A DNA stretch of 64,000 nt from Uloborus plumipes (GCA_038373865.1 JAXGGA010002882.1:48821-112820), one strand, 5' to 3'. Counted from the stretch's first letter, positions 23,879-37,248 are shown. The notes: a model not told the origin generated them from the sequence alone. Numbers and translations: made by a program.

Positions 23879-26663
23879 GTGAGTATTTTTTTTTTTATTT
23901 ACGTTCGACGTAATTTTTTTACCTTCTTTGCAGTTATGGTTCCATTGTGTTAATCACTGTCTCTGGTAGTAAATAATCGTCAAGCTTAGACCCAATGCTT
24001 TTCCTGTTAACGAAAATAAAGATGAACTAGTATTGAAGAAAATCGAGCAAAATGTAGGCTAGAGTAGAATGCCTAATTCATTGTTATAAGTCTCCGTAAT
24101 TTATGGTGCTTAGAAAATAGTCAGAGAGTAAAACAAATAAAACTTAAATAATGTTTATTCTATTTAGCTTCCCTTGCTGTTTTTTCAATTGAATCCTCTA
24201 CCAAAGAAATAAGCTAGATAGATTAGGTATCACACATTTGGATTTTTTTTTTTTTTTTTTTTGCACAGCCAAGGTTAACTTAACAATTAACTCAAAATTG
24301 AATTTAATGTACTGTTGTGATAGAAATCCAGTAACAAATTAAATAGTAGGCAAGTTCCAATACTAATGATTTACTTATATGAATATTGAGGGTAATGGGC
24401 ATTTTTTTAATGGAAAATACAGTAAGGGATGAGTTATTTATAATATGATTAACTCATTTTTACTTTCTATATTCTTGCTTTAAAGTTAAAACTGTGTGCA
24501 ATATTTGACATTAAAATTATTTTGCATCGGGTCTATATTGTGTATATAAAAAATTGAGTAAATGCGTACATGGCAATAGTTTCTTTAACATTATGAAATA
24601 TGTTTAGAAAAAATTGGTTTAGTGTGCATCTTTTTTACTGATTTTTTTTTTTAATTCTGCCATACATCATACTGGAAGTTTTCTTTACTAATATCTTATA
24701 CGTTACTGCTACTAGAATCATGTAAATAATTCTGAAAGTACGTCCCTTTATATGATTTTTTCCCCTTTATAAATCAAATATTTTTCAAATACTTCAAAAC
24801 ATTTTATGCCTAAATACTTTGCCGATAAAGTTATTTCAGCTGATGATAGTAAAAAAAAAAATACATCGAAGAAAAGTCATGAACTAAAAACTCTGTTTCC
24901 TAAAATAAATCTTTTAAATCAAGCAGATAATACAACAAAATTAGAACAACCTAACATTCTTAAAATAAATGTAATTACCATATTGTTTGATCTAAATCTG
25001 TTAGAATCAACTATTTTCTTTTAAATTTTCATTCCTTTGCTACGAAATTTATTATTTTGCTAGAATATGTTAAAAAAATTGGATTTGTTTTCAACCGCTT
25101 TCCCTTAGATATAAATCAATTTGATTTATGCACATCTCTTGTTTTGCTTAACAGGAGAAAAAGCCAAAGTTTTTTTACTTGGAGTCATAAATTTTTGTCT
25201 CACTTTTTATTCTAGACAGCTAGCCGTTAACCTTGAAATTCTAAAAATGCGGAAGAAAATGAAAAATTCGATCAACGAGAATACGTCTTTGCTAACAGAT
25301 GAGCAGTCATAAGTTAAAAACTTCGTATATGAATGAATCAGCTTATAAATGTTTGTTTTCTTTACGATTGAAATTTAAATAAAGCATATATAATGAAATG
25401 CAATATTAATAAATGGAAAACGCATGGTTTTAAAATAAAGTTTAAGAAACTGGAGTTTTACAGAAAATAAATTTGCCTTTTGTCTAGATCGAGGCATTAA
25501 AAAATTTAAAACTTTTTTTTTTTGCATAGAACATTGTATTTATGTCACACTTATGCGGCATCTTTTCGGAGCTTAAAAAAGATACTGCTGACCAAAAGCA
25601 ATATTGTAACAGTTAGTTTAGTGTTCTAAAAAAGTAAAATCTCAATAAAGTATATTTCCTCACATACTATTACAACACAACTAGTGGTTAACTAAGCGTC
25701 GATCTATGGAGGTGGAGATAAGGGCTACGTTGCCCTTCGTTTAACCAAAGTTAGCCTAAAAGTGTTTTAGGTATCTCATTTTGGAAAGGAGTTTTTTAGG
25801 AGAGTTTTGACCCCCCCCCCTCTTCATATGTGCTCAAATATTATACAAATTACCATTTCCGCATTTTGTGCTCATATTTGAGTAGTTACCCAATCTAAAG
25901 TCATAAACTGGATTCATCATTCAGATAACAGCTGATTAGGAATATGGTCAATTTTTAGACTTTCTCGACTTTCTATTTAATTTTTCATTTATGAGAAAAT
26001 GCTAGTTTAAAGTTTTTTGAAACTATATATATAATTCAAAAGTTTACTTATTATCTTTATTTTTTCTCTGCGAATAAAAACTAAACTACCGTTTTATTAT
26101 TTATTTTGTTTACATATTTTTTAGATTTGTATGAATATTGAGCATAATGAGTTGAAATTATGTCAAATTATTCTTAGTGTTACTATATGGCGTGTATTTC
26201 ATGAAGTATTTGTGGAGTATCACGATTTTGAGCGAATCTTTATATTTCTTCAAGCTTTTAATGTAATAAACCAATCGCATTAGAAGCTCAGTTTGCGTAA
26301 CTATTACGATCTTTAACTTAAATCATTTTAAAGATTGCTTGCTCGATTAGTTGTGGAGTATTTTTAATTGAGCTCTAGTTTTAAAAATACACTTGGTCAA
26401 ATTTATGCACTTAACTTTTGCTATTAAACACATCCAACAATCAAGTTCAGCAATTAATGGCTTTAAGCAACGTTAATGAACAATTAAAGAGCAAATTTTT
26501 GCATACACGTAATTCATGTGAGCTAAATGGATGAAAAAAACATCTATCAAAAACATTTTTCGGACACTCTTTCATCCCTTATCTCTAATTTTCTGCATTA
26601 AAAAGAGGTTTTTTGTTACCTAGAAAAGGTGTATTCATGTTTTAATGTATCAATTATTTTAAA

Positions 26664-27408
26664 TAGGGATTCACCGATAATCAAATTGACCGATTACCGA
26701 TTAATCGGCAGTTGATAATCGGCCGATTAATTGGTTAAGCCGATTAACGATAAGAATGATTGTTTTCATTACTACCAATTTCACCATCACTGTTTTTTTT
26801 TTCCTTTTTTTTACAATTCCGAGTTTAGAAATAGTAAGTAAATTGTTTCTGAGCGAAGACTGTTTTATTCTTTTTTTTTTAATTTTTCGAGTATAATTTC
26901 AGTTTTTTTTTTTTTTTTTTCAAATTTCTTAGAACTAATGTTCATATTATTGTCAATAATATTGCATTAACACGTTGCTAATTACGTTAACTAGACATGA
27001 AAATAAAAAAAAAAAAAAACAGGGGGGCGGAGAGGGGAGCCTGTGGTGAGCACTCCAATTTAGGAGTATTTCTAATTTAAATTTTTCAAATATTAGAAGC
27101 AATTTAATTCAAGACTTTTACTCTTTGCATAAATTAGAGGTTTTCTAAAAGCACTATGCAAAGGAGAAAATTATCGACAAATGAATAATGTTGCAACATA
27201 GTGCAATGTGTATATTTATTTAAAATAGAGGAATTTATTAAAAACTTTAACTCAACTGTAAGGATTATTATTACTGATGATAAAATTATTCATCATAGTT
27301 TCTTAGTGAACGTATACTTTTTAAAATTAATATTAAAATAATATTTTCCGCCGATTAATAATAATCGTCAAAGTGGTCGATTATGGCCAAATAATCGGTA
27401 CATCCCTA
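26664..27408. mobile_element. hAT-like MITE (745 bp) with 8-bp target duplication
   Basis: The left end is TAGGGATTCACCGATAAT and the right end is the inverse of TAGGGATGTACCGATTAT, the CAGGGATGYACCGAT-type terminus of many hAT elements. Flanks are ATTTTAAA (26656-26663) and GTTTTAAA (27409-27416), 7 of 8 identical, as expected for the 8-bp hAT duplication. The left subterminal part is full of ATCGG/CCGAT repeats. The interior is AT-rich and noncoding, with a G-rich patch near 27020. Confidence 0.8.
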
Positions 27409-28147
27409 GTTTTAAATATTTGCATTCAACTAACATTATGTGTACCAATTTGTTTCAATAGAATGTAATTTTATCCCTGAATTAACTTTATTTCTCGATC
27501 AAACAATAGCTTTCACTGTAGTTCCCAATTTTTAATGCAATGTTAAATACTTTGTTTTACGTCCATATAGTTTATGCATAAAAAAAAGGTGCCGCATAAG
27601 ATATCAGCTAAATGTGCTAAGTCAGTAATGTCTTGTATTATGAAATCTTAAACAAATGCAAATTTCTTATAAAGAAGAAAAAACTCTTTATTCAATTTGC
27701 GTAAAACACAAAACTTTCTAATTACCTAACTTTCTTCAGCAGACATTTCACAAACACGTTTTCTGAGATTCCTTTATTAATATATGTAAACGAACTTGTT
27801 AAGTAATCTATGCAAATTCGTTGCTTAAATAAGCAGATCATTTGCTTAAGAAGGACGTTAAATAAACTCATTTGCAAGTGAGCAGCGAGTATGAAAAGCA
27901 GATCAAGACGTTAAGTGGAGACTTCGCTGCTTTGTTTGTTATCTCTTAAACTTTACGGCAAATTTTTTTGAATCCATTGATTTGCAGTTTTGGTGTAAAA
28001 TTATACTCGATGGTTTTATTTGAGCTCTCTAAAAACAAAGGTAATGCTTTATTTAATATTTAACATATAGTTATAACTTGGAAAAGTTTGAAGAAAAATG
28101 TATGCCGACTTATGTGGACTATCTTAAAGATTTCAAATTCGTTAAAT

Positions 28148-28288
28148 CTGTACCTCAGAACCAGACTAACGTAAGTCCATTTTCGTCATTTTTCAGTAGA
28201 GGGAAAAAACGATGTGTTCGACAATCGTTTTTCCCCTCTACCGAAAATGACAAAAATGGACTTACGTTAGTCTGGTTCTGAGGTACAG
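28148..28288. mobile_element. Foldback MITE, copy 2 (141 bp)
   Basis: Same family as 21867-22008: CTGTACCTCAGAACCAGACT and its inverse at the ends, loop GATGTGTTCGACAATC. The opposite-strand frames at 28078-28281 and 28155-28388 share the peptide SVPQNQTNVSPF because the DNA is palindromic; neither is a gene. Confidence 0.87.
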
Positions 28289-28750
28289 AAATATCACCAA
28301 AATATTTATTCGTGTTATGAGAAGATCGTGACATATACTTTGTTGTCGGGTAGCAGCTACTTACTTTACTGTATAACTTTGAGTGCAAGAGCTTCAGTTT
28401 TAAATCCTGTGAAAAGTTTTCAATACCTCAAAAGTAGTATTTTCTGCTTAAACAGATCTCACCAAAGGAAATGAGTCAACAGTCAAGACCACTTTGCTCA
28501 TTACTATTTTTCCCTTTCTGCTTCTTCCATTTGGTACCATTTTTGTGACTGTGTGCAACCCCCTTCACCCATGTTCAGCAAGTATCCCGTATTTGGACCA
28601 CTTCCTCTACTTATTTATCTCCCACTAAATATGGTTGATTATTCCAGACGCTTAAATTTGTGATAAATTTTAACGTTAGTAATAAATAATTATGAACGTT
28701 GTTTTTTAGAGCAGTATTTTCTTTAATCAGTGCTTGATCGAATTTTTTAG

Positions 28751-28862
28751 GTATATTATTCAAATCCAAAAATGACTCAGTTTTCTGGCCTTCCTGACAC
28801 TTGCAGAAGATCTATCGTTCCAGGTGTTACGGGAAATCTCACATTCAATATAACATCTGCAG
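28751..28862 (+). CDS. Exon 4 (visible) of the DUF7042-DUF7045-like gene
   Basis: The acceptor is AATTTTTTAG and the donor G|GTATGT. It reads VYYSNPKMTQFSGLPDTC then RRSIVPGVTGNLTFNITSA, leaving one G. It continues the RYCF-VYY motif from exon 3. NLT and NIT are N-glycosylation sequons, and PGVxGxLxFNxT before GEC matches the C-terminal part of the family as I remember it. One cysteine. The exon is 37 codons plus one base. Confidence 0.83.
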
Positions 28863-31800
28863 GTATGTATTAAACAAAGGTGTGAACTAAATGTTAAATT
28901 CTAGGAGCTGTCAAAAGTTATCGACTTTGCAATTCGGAAAATAGGCGAAATAATGCAACGTGTTTACATATTTTTAGAGGAGTAAAAATTTTAAAATTGC
29001 TTCGTAATAAACATCAAGTGAAAATTTGAAGTAAAAACCTACTGTATTCAATTTTAAGTACGAAATACTCTTTTGCATAGAAAACAAAAAATTCATAAAT
29101 TCACAAAACCTTGCTAATTTTATTTGCTAATATTGAATTAAAATTTAAAAAGCCCGAGACTGGACCTAAAGTGCACATTCATTCTGCATAAAGGATAATC
29201 ATAGAGAGCATACATGTGTAAGTTATTTCTTCTTGACATTAATCAGCTGATGCTTTAATGCATCTATACACATAAAAAGTTTGCCAATTCTGTACGTTTA
29301 CTTAGGAATGCGCCCTCCTAAGAAAAAATACCAATTTAATTTATACTAGAGCCAAAACATATATGTATATAAATAGAAATATATCTTGTAGGTACTGTAT
29401 AAATGGATGTTATTAATTAAAAAAAAAAACTAACTGACGAGCTTATAAGTTCAGCTCGGCAACATATTCCTTCATAATTATTAAGTGTTAAAAGTACTAA
29501 GTTCCATAACCTTAGTGCAATGAAAGAAATAAAAAACTGGTTTTCAGGTTTTTCTTTTCTTTTGGTACATTTCTTGCACGTACTTTCTTGCAACAATTAT
29601 CTGACATCCCAAATTAGCTTCCAAAAGACTGTTTCCTTGGTAACTCCAATGTGAAAAAGAAGAAATGGAATTGCATTGTTGGCAGTTACTTATAAAAGTA
29701 TCTTCGTAATCACATTCTAAAAACGGTAGCCAAACTCTAGAAGGTATTTAGTGCGGTTCTTCAAGTATTAAACACCCAAGTTTTTAAACAATTTCTCAAG
29801 TTTTTACTCATGATATTTACTGAGATTTTACCAACCCTATTGGGAATGCAGGAAAATGTTTAGTTAGACTTTACTAATATAAAGAATAGATGAAATTTTC
29901 GCGCATTTGTCGCGTTCTGCTTTCTGAGTTGCTTATTACTCCTTCTGTTATTTTTGAAGATTGAAAATGTTTTACTTTATCTAAATATGTGCGTAACTGC
30001 TAAGTGGGTATTAACTGCAAGCAAATTTAAGGAATTAAATGAAAAAGTAATAAAATATTAATGAAAATGTACTCCAAGAAGTAATCTCTTGACCCTAATC
30101 TTATCCGTATTTAATGTGTTCCGATAATTGTCATTAACTATTATTGATAATAAACTGTTTTGTAGACATGTAAACAATGTCTACGATGTATTGATCCTGA
30201 ACGCATTAATGACTCTACATCTCAAATTTGCTCGAATTCTCCCGACATACTTAATTGTCATTATCCTGCTTCCTAGAGTACTGGTTTGTTCGACTTTGTT
30301 AGCATCAATTTCCTACACGCTTGTTTCAATTAATGATAACGCAAGATAGCGCTTTAAAATTAACGCAGCCATGAACTATTAAGTTTTTTTTTTTTTTAAA
30401 TCTATTGCTTTCAATGTCCGAGTACTTTTATTTTAGAAAGACGTTTTCATAAACTACTATGTTTCTTTAAAAACACAAATATCGTTTTACCTATTTATTA
30501 TCATGTGTGAATGTTTGTCTAAATGAACTTAAAAGTGTAAATAACTTCACATACTTACATGTCATGTAGATTTTTCATTTAGTTACTCAAACTGTTAATT
30601 ATAATAACTATAAAAAAGTGATCGGATTTAATCAAAAAAATAGCCAGTCAAAACGTACGATTTTAAACTTCTATAATCATTAAACATTTAGTCTTTTTAA
30701 ATAGATGCCAAATACCTAGTTAATTAAATTTGCGAAAATATTTGCACACTGATATTTTTTCAAGGTCTGAGTTATCTATACCTTCACTAAAACGTTCTTA
30801 TGCTTCAACTCAGAAATGATAAAAATATTTTAAAGTAGCATTAAAATAACTTTAAAAAAGGTGCATCCTAAAAATAATGTTTAACATCAAACTCGGTAAC
30901 TGTCAGAGAATAAATTGCCTTTTCTAGAAAATATACATAGCGTATGTTCATCATTTACAGTCAGTTTGAAAAAATAAAATTAATAAATTTACTTACAGAA
31001 CCAATAACAATGCAATATTTTCAAAACTGCTCACCATCTAATCCTGTTTTACATAAATATGACCTTATAGTAATTTAAGTAATAGCATAGAAATAAATTA
31101 GGTTAACTGACACATTGTAAGTTTTATCTGCTGTGACAAATTTAAGTTCCGACGGTACCACAAAAAGTTTTTTCCTTAAAACAAAATTCCGAGGCTAAAT
31201 ATTTAATATACAGCGACACAACGCACATAATAAATAAGAAATATATTTTGGACATTTTCAATTACTTTTACTAAACACGATATGTATATACGCATATATA
31301 TTTTTATTTTTTCATCACATTCCAAACAACCAATAAAACATAAAATAGAAATAACAGATAAAGATACGTTTTTAATTTCATTGTACAAAATCCTCGTAAG
31401 TGACAAAAAGTTAACTAGTATTTGAGGAGATATTAAATAACTGTTTATGATGATGAAACTTGAAGAGATAAAATGATTTACAGTAGTTGATTAAAACATC
31501 CCAAGAAAAATTTCATGAAAAGAGATTAAATACTTTGATAATAACAAAGTTCAACAACCACTTATCTTGTAAATTACCAGTTTGTTTGCAAAAGTGCATT
31601 CAAAGTGCAGTTTAAAAATAATGTCTAAAAATTTAGATATATATGCCTGCTGATAGTTTTAGTTTATAAGTTAAAATGTTTCTGTAATATTTTAGAAATA
31701 AAATTAGATAAATTATTTTTATATTGTAATGTATTCTTATCAAGTCATTTTCCAGCATAATGGTGTAAAGTGAGTTTCTCATTCATTTCATATTCTTAAT

Positions 31801-34800
31801 GTTGTAAACAAAACCCCTGAGCCAGCGATCAACGTTTTGGAGATGTACGAATGAAAAGCGATTTTCAGAGCGAATTGTTGACGTATTATAACCGTGATGT
31901 ATTAACTGAGATGAAATAATTGTATTTAACAGTAATTGTCGAAATGTCGTTTTTAGAAAATCAAACACTTTTGAAGTGCACCACTTTTCCAGGATGATTG
32001 TCTACCTTTATTACATTTGTGCAACATTAATATTATAGACAATGTTACATACAAATAACATCACTTATCATTTGAAAACCCAAAATTACTTTTTGCATTT
32101 CAAAACGTAACTAACAACAGAAATCAACAACCCTAAAGTTTTCAAGAAATGAAAAAAAGCGTCTTTAACACGAAATAAGTTTAAGACTATGGAATCATAA
32201 TGTAAATTGACATCCAACAATAAAAGTAGGAAGTAATCCAAGCTAGTAGTTGGTTTCTCATTGCACTACGATAAGATTTGGTGCAAAAGAAAATGACAGG
32301 TGTCAAGAAAATTCTTCAATAAAATATTAAAAATCAGTGAAACTGAACATTTAATATGCAGATCCTTGCCCATATATTTTATATATAGGTTTGTTTTCTA
32401 AGTCTGTAAGGTAGAACATAAAAACACATACTTGCATTGAATGATTTCAAAATTTCCTATAAAATGAATTAGTTTAAAATTAAAAGCAATATTGTTTCAA
32501 TTTCAAAATTAAAGCGCAATCGAGCATAATTTATGTGTTTTTGGTTTTCTAATCTTAGTTTTGCCAACATAAAAAAAAAAAAAAAAAACCGCGAAAACAC
32601 ATTCCAATATTTTGTTACTATTTTCATCTGATTTTTTTTCTTATTGAAAAATATTAAACATGCCTACAAATATACATTAGATACGTCATATTTCAATCAT
32701 CTTAAATAAAGTATACTTTCATATCTGCGTAACAATTTTTATTTAAATGATTTCGCATTTTGAAGGCTTGAAAGAAAATTCTATCAGATAACAGAAGAAA
32801 ACAGCCTTATAAGAATAAAATGTCGTATATATACTAGTCACAAAAGAATCTTTAGAAACAAAACATCGATTTCGCCGTGGAACATCCTTAGACAAGAACT
32901 CTAATACTAAGAGCGTACGAAGAAGACGATGAAAAATCGCGTTTCTCCTCCCATTATTTCTTCCTTTAGATCTTTCTTCAAACTCCGCGCTGCAGAAAAG
33001 TGGCATCTGTCTTCCAAGCCTACTTTATCAATGCCGCCGAAAAAGTAACCTCTTTCTTACCCCTCCTGTAAACGATACTTTCATACTTTTATGAAGATAC
33101 ATCCGCACCCTTTCAAGTTTAGGAATGGCGCATCTTGGTACAGCTCACTTGGCAAAAGCGAATCTGTGTCCAGCTTTATGAATACGTATGAACAGTTGAT
33201 GCCTAAAAAGCGTATTTTGGGAGAAAGGCTGAAAATTGTAATTTATCGCTACTCTCTGGAAATTCTTTAAAAAATGGGCAGTGCTTTTTTTTCTCAGTAG
33301 TGAAGAGAGTTGGACCCCCCCCCTCACATTTCAATACATTTATTGCAAAATTTATAAATGCCTTCAACAATAGTGTTTGTTCGTTTGAAATTGTGAGCGT
33401 TGGAAGAGTTAAAATTTTTCTGTAGTCTTCCGTAAAAGTACATTTTGTTCATTTTTTCCTTTTGGAAGCAACTCCTGGTAAGCATAAGCATCAACGACAT
33501 GGTAGTCTATATCATCTATTTTTCAAATATTTCAATTTTAATACAATAGTTTAAAAATGTGTTTAATGTATAAGGTAGCTTGTACGTATTGGAATAAAAT
33601 GTAGGAAAATTTTGTTAAGACTGCAAACATGTGTTTGCAAACACGCTGATGTACCACTTTCTAAGTTACATCAAAGGTATGCACCTAAAAATCTAATTCA
33701 GGATAATTATATTGTTCGTGTATTAATAGCAGTTTAATACTAATGGCTCGAAGAACTCAGCTCTAACAAATTTTAAGGGCTATTTTTAATCTTTGTAAAA
33801 AAGTGGTTTCTTTTTTTTTTTTGTTCGTTATTCAGTCAGAATATTCCTTCCTACCTCAAAAGATAATTCTAGAGGCTTACTTTTTCAGATATATTTACAG
33901 AAATAACGACTTTGTATATAAATGCCTATGTGATACATTTAAGTCAGTATCATCTGGTGGTGGAATGAACATTTAGTAAAATAACGCTAGATTGCATACA
34001 CAGTTACATTAAATAGACAGAAAATTAAAAAAAAAAAACATTAATTAATTCATATTACGGGTATAACTTTCCGTGCATCGGAAATAATATAAGTTCATGA
34101 AATCCATCATAGTTCAGAAAAACTAATTGTGTTTTATTTAGATAGCTAGACGATATTAGACGTACGCTTGCAGTTAACCTGTTCCTGTTTAACTTTGTTT
34201 TTCGGAGAGTTGAGAGAATTTAAAAGTTAATTTGATTGAGTACTTAAATGATGTCAAAGCACAGGTTCATCCATAAATCTATTTGCTATAACATTTGATC
34301 ATAAGTTGGGTTCATCTACTTAGTAATGGGCAAAAAAAAATCCTATTAAAATTGCATAGCCAGTGCTACAAAGGTTTAACTTTATTTCTTCAGTACTTTC
34401 AAATAATCATGTATTTAAACATCTTCATACTTTCAAAACCTAATTGCAATAATACCATCAAAATGTAATAAATTTCAATTTACTTTAACAAACTGAATCG
34501 AGCAACTACGACATTGCAGCTAATTAATTACAAATAATTACTGAAAATTTGCTTGACAATATAAAAAGTCTCAATTACAGTTTCAATTGAAGTAGATAGG
34601 GATCTAATTAAATTTGCTAATTGCGTTACTGGGAGCATTTGATCTATTAGAATTTTTTCTTAAAATTTTTCAAAATTAAAATCTTAAACTGAAATCTTTA
34701 GCTAATTTTAGAAAAAAATGTACTCAATCACGTTAAGCTTTGATGACGCTTTAACGTACTCAGCGAATACTTTGGGTTCAGTATTTATTAATTAAAAATG

Positions 34801-34998
34801 AAATGAATGAGAACTCAAATATTTTCCAGATTCTTCAGGTGAGTGTATATGCTCTTAAAGATACCATTAAGTAATTTTCTTCAAGAGTACTTGCCGATCA
34901 AGTTTGGTAAAGTATGCAAGAATTTAATACTTTGGAACGAAACGAGAGAGAGAGAAGAAAATTACATTTAGTACATGTTTGAAGAAATCCTTTTATAT

Positions 34999-36226
34999 TT
35001 AACCTGTTAACTGGGTATGACGAAATATTTCGTCATACATAAAAGCCTACAGCAATGGGCATGACGAAATTTTTCGTCATCGAAATTAATCGTAATATAT
35101 TGAACGCATCACGTTCTACGTTGTTCTTATCTATTAAATCTTAGAGTGGTTATATACAGGGTGTCCACTCCTATCGTGGACCAATAGCTAATTTCTAAAC
35201 CGTTAGAGACACGCATATAGTTCATTTAGGAAAAAATCTCCAAATTACGAAAGGAATTTTGGGTCTATTCAATGTTTTTCAAAAAATCAAATTTTGAAAG
35301 AGTTACGAAATTTAAATTTTTATACAGCCTCCCAGTCCTATCAATCATATTTAGTAAAACATTCTTGACACTGTAACGTTTAAAACTAAAAAAAAATCAC
35401 TGTTCTACCACAAAAATTGACCGAGTTATGACGTTTTGAAAAATCAAGATTTTGCATTATTTCATGACGACATCGAGTAAGATGGCGTCGATGACGTCAT
35501 GAAATAATGCAAAATCTTGATTTTTCAAAACGTCATAACTCAGTCAATTTTTGTGGTAGAAGAGTGATTTTTTTTTAGTTTTAAACGTTACAATGTCAAG
35601 AATGTTTTACTAAATATGATGGATAGGACTGGGGGGCTGTATAAAAATTTAAATTTCGTAACTCTTTCAAAATTTGATTTTTTGAAAAACATTGAATAGA
35701 CCCAAAATTCCTTTCGCAATTTGGAGATTTTTTCCTAAATGAACTATATGCGTATCTCTAACGGTTTAGAAATTAGCTATTGGTCCACGATAGGAGTGGA
35801 CACCCTGTATATGCCATCATATTGTCGTCATGAATTTTAATGTTCTTGTAATCTGTAACTTGAGCGTTATTAACGGGAAAACGGGCGTTGCATGATCTAT
35901 ACTTCGAGCTGCCGCAATTCGGATTCATTTTAGTCTGCATTTCAGTATCTTACATGTTAGTAATAACTTTCTGATTTGAATATTCTTATTGTGAATTTCA
36001 GTGTTTTATATATTTTTATTAGTAATAAATTTATGACTTAAATACTTTTTATTTTCTACAAAATATGGCTAAAAATATAAAATATTTTATCAAAATAAAT
36101 AAACATCATAAGTTAAAAACGATATTCTTTTATTATTTGGGGTGTGATATTACTTATCGCTGCGAAAAAAAAGTCCCCATTGTGAAACGAGTGAAGCAAT
36201 AGCTAATTCCTCGGTTAACAGGTTAA
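34999..36226. mobile_element. TTAA-flanked element (1228 bp) containing a nested foldback
   Basis: The left end is TTAACCTGTTAACTGGG (34999) and the right end CCTCGGTTAACAGGTTAA (to 36226), inverted repeats with TTAA at both edges. Two near-palindromes follow the left end: ATGACGAAATATTTCGTCAT (about 35017-35036) and ATGACGAAATTTTTCGTCAT (35061-35080). The 35157-35807 hairpin is inserted about 155 bp in; without it the element is about 577 bp. No transposase remnant seen. Confidence 0.75.
35157..35807. mobile_element. 651-bp foldback element: two 320-nt arms around an 11-nt loop
   Basis: The left arm is 35157-35476, the loop 35477-35487 (GTAAGATGGCG) and the right arm 35488-35807. The left arm starts CAGGGTGTCCACTCCTATCG and the right arm ends with its inverse. 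By eye the arms differ at only about ten positions and need no gaps. Flanks are TATATA and TATAT, compatible with TA/TATA target duplication. There is no coding frame. It lies in the last long intron of the host gene, so a transcript of that gene would contain it as a long hairpin. Confidence 0.9.
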
Positions 36227-36727
36227 ATAGCTCACGCTACATTTTCCGATAGAGCAACAGAGGATTATTTTTAACCAATGCATATTTATTTCATTACAAT
36301 TAAAAAACTTAAGTGTTTTAAAGTATTTTCAATAATAGTTAACTTATATTGCTTTAATGATTTTTTTCTGGAAAAAAAACATTATTTGGTCCCTGTAATA
36401 TTTCTAAAACATTAAAAGACAGTAATTATGCTTCCAAAAAGCTAACACACAAAATCCAAAAAGATAGCACAAGAGGGAGTGTAAACGGTATATATGTTTG
36501 GAATAAAAAACTGAAAAGTTGTTGACAAATGAATTTTAGAGCTCTATCCATAACATTCTGTTCATCTACAGCAACAAGTATTTATTAACGCAATACTTGT
36601 ACAGTTTTCCTTGGAAACATTAATTTAAAGCTAAAGAATTATACAACCTGAAAATTGAGCAAAAAGTTTTTGTTCTAAAATGTAGTAATACTTGTGAGCT
36701 TTATATAGAAAAGTGAATAAATAAGTA

Positions 36728-37248
36728 TTAATCCATTAATGCTTGACTTTTTTTTTCCAGAGATATTTTGTATACTGGTTACAAACAGTGTTTAATGGAC
36801 AGCAAAAATAATTTGAAAAATATCATGTAAAAAATATTTTTTTTTTATTAAGGAAAAAAAAAAATGTCCATTAAAAGTTACGATAGACCCCACAGGGTAC
36901 ATACTTTTTTCACTAAAATTGTTTTCTGCCTACGATATAATATTTGAAAAGACATTTTATAAGAAATAAAATCAGCAATTAACATTAACTGGGAAGCTGG
37001 GAATAACTTTGAAAATTTAGCTTTTTTTCTTGTGATTGTGAACGATGTAATTTTTGATAAAGATCATATTAAAATTGCTATAGAACACACTTCACAATGG
37101 TTATGTGCTGCAATCTGTTAATAACGAATTGAAACAATACCAAGGTACTAATTGAACACTGTTATTTGGTTGAAATGTTCATTTTGGGGAAATTCAAACC
37201 CTTTTTTGGACCGTCCCTAAAAAGGGACGATAGGCATTAATGGGTTAA
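36728..37248. mobile_element. TTAA-flanked nonautonomous element, copy 2 (521 bp, inverted)
   Basis: It begins TTAATCCATTAATGC (36728) and ends GGCATTAATGGGTTAA (37248). It aligns as the reverse complement of 17837-18354 over its whole length, for example GTGCTGCAATCTGTTAATAA here against TTATTAACAGATTGCAGCAC there. TTAA at both edges supports piggyBac-like mobilisation. No coding capacity. Confidence 0.8.

Larger units (their letters stand above)
23879..28750 (+). other. Intron (4.87 kb) with a hAT-like MITE and a foldback element
   Basis: Bounded by GTGAGT and AATTTTTTAG. It contains long poly-T tracts (24243-24262, 26902-26920), a poly-C run near 25811, the hAT-like element 26664-27408 and the foldback copy 28148-28288. 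Open frames at 24806-25024 and 25121-25312 show no domain. Confidence 0.65.

Noticed and set aside
28078..28388. Overlapping plus- and minus-strand ORFs sharing the peptide SVPQNQTNVSPF
   Set aside because: The underlying DNA is a palindromic foldback MITE; the shared peptide is a consequence of the inverted repeat.
32743..33327. Minus-strand ORFs of 87 and 60 codons in the 10-kb intron
   Set aside because: No recognisable motif, no splice-compatible partner, composition as expected by chance.
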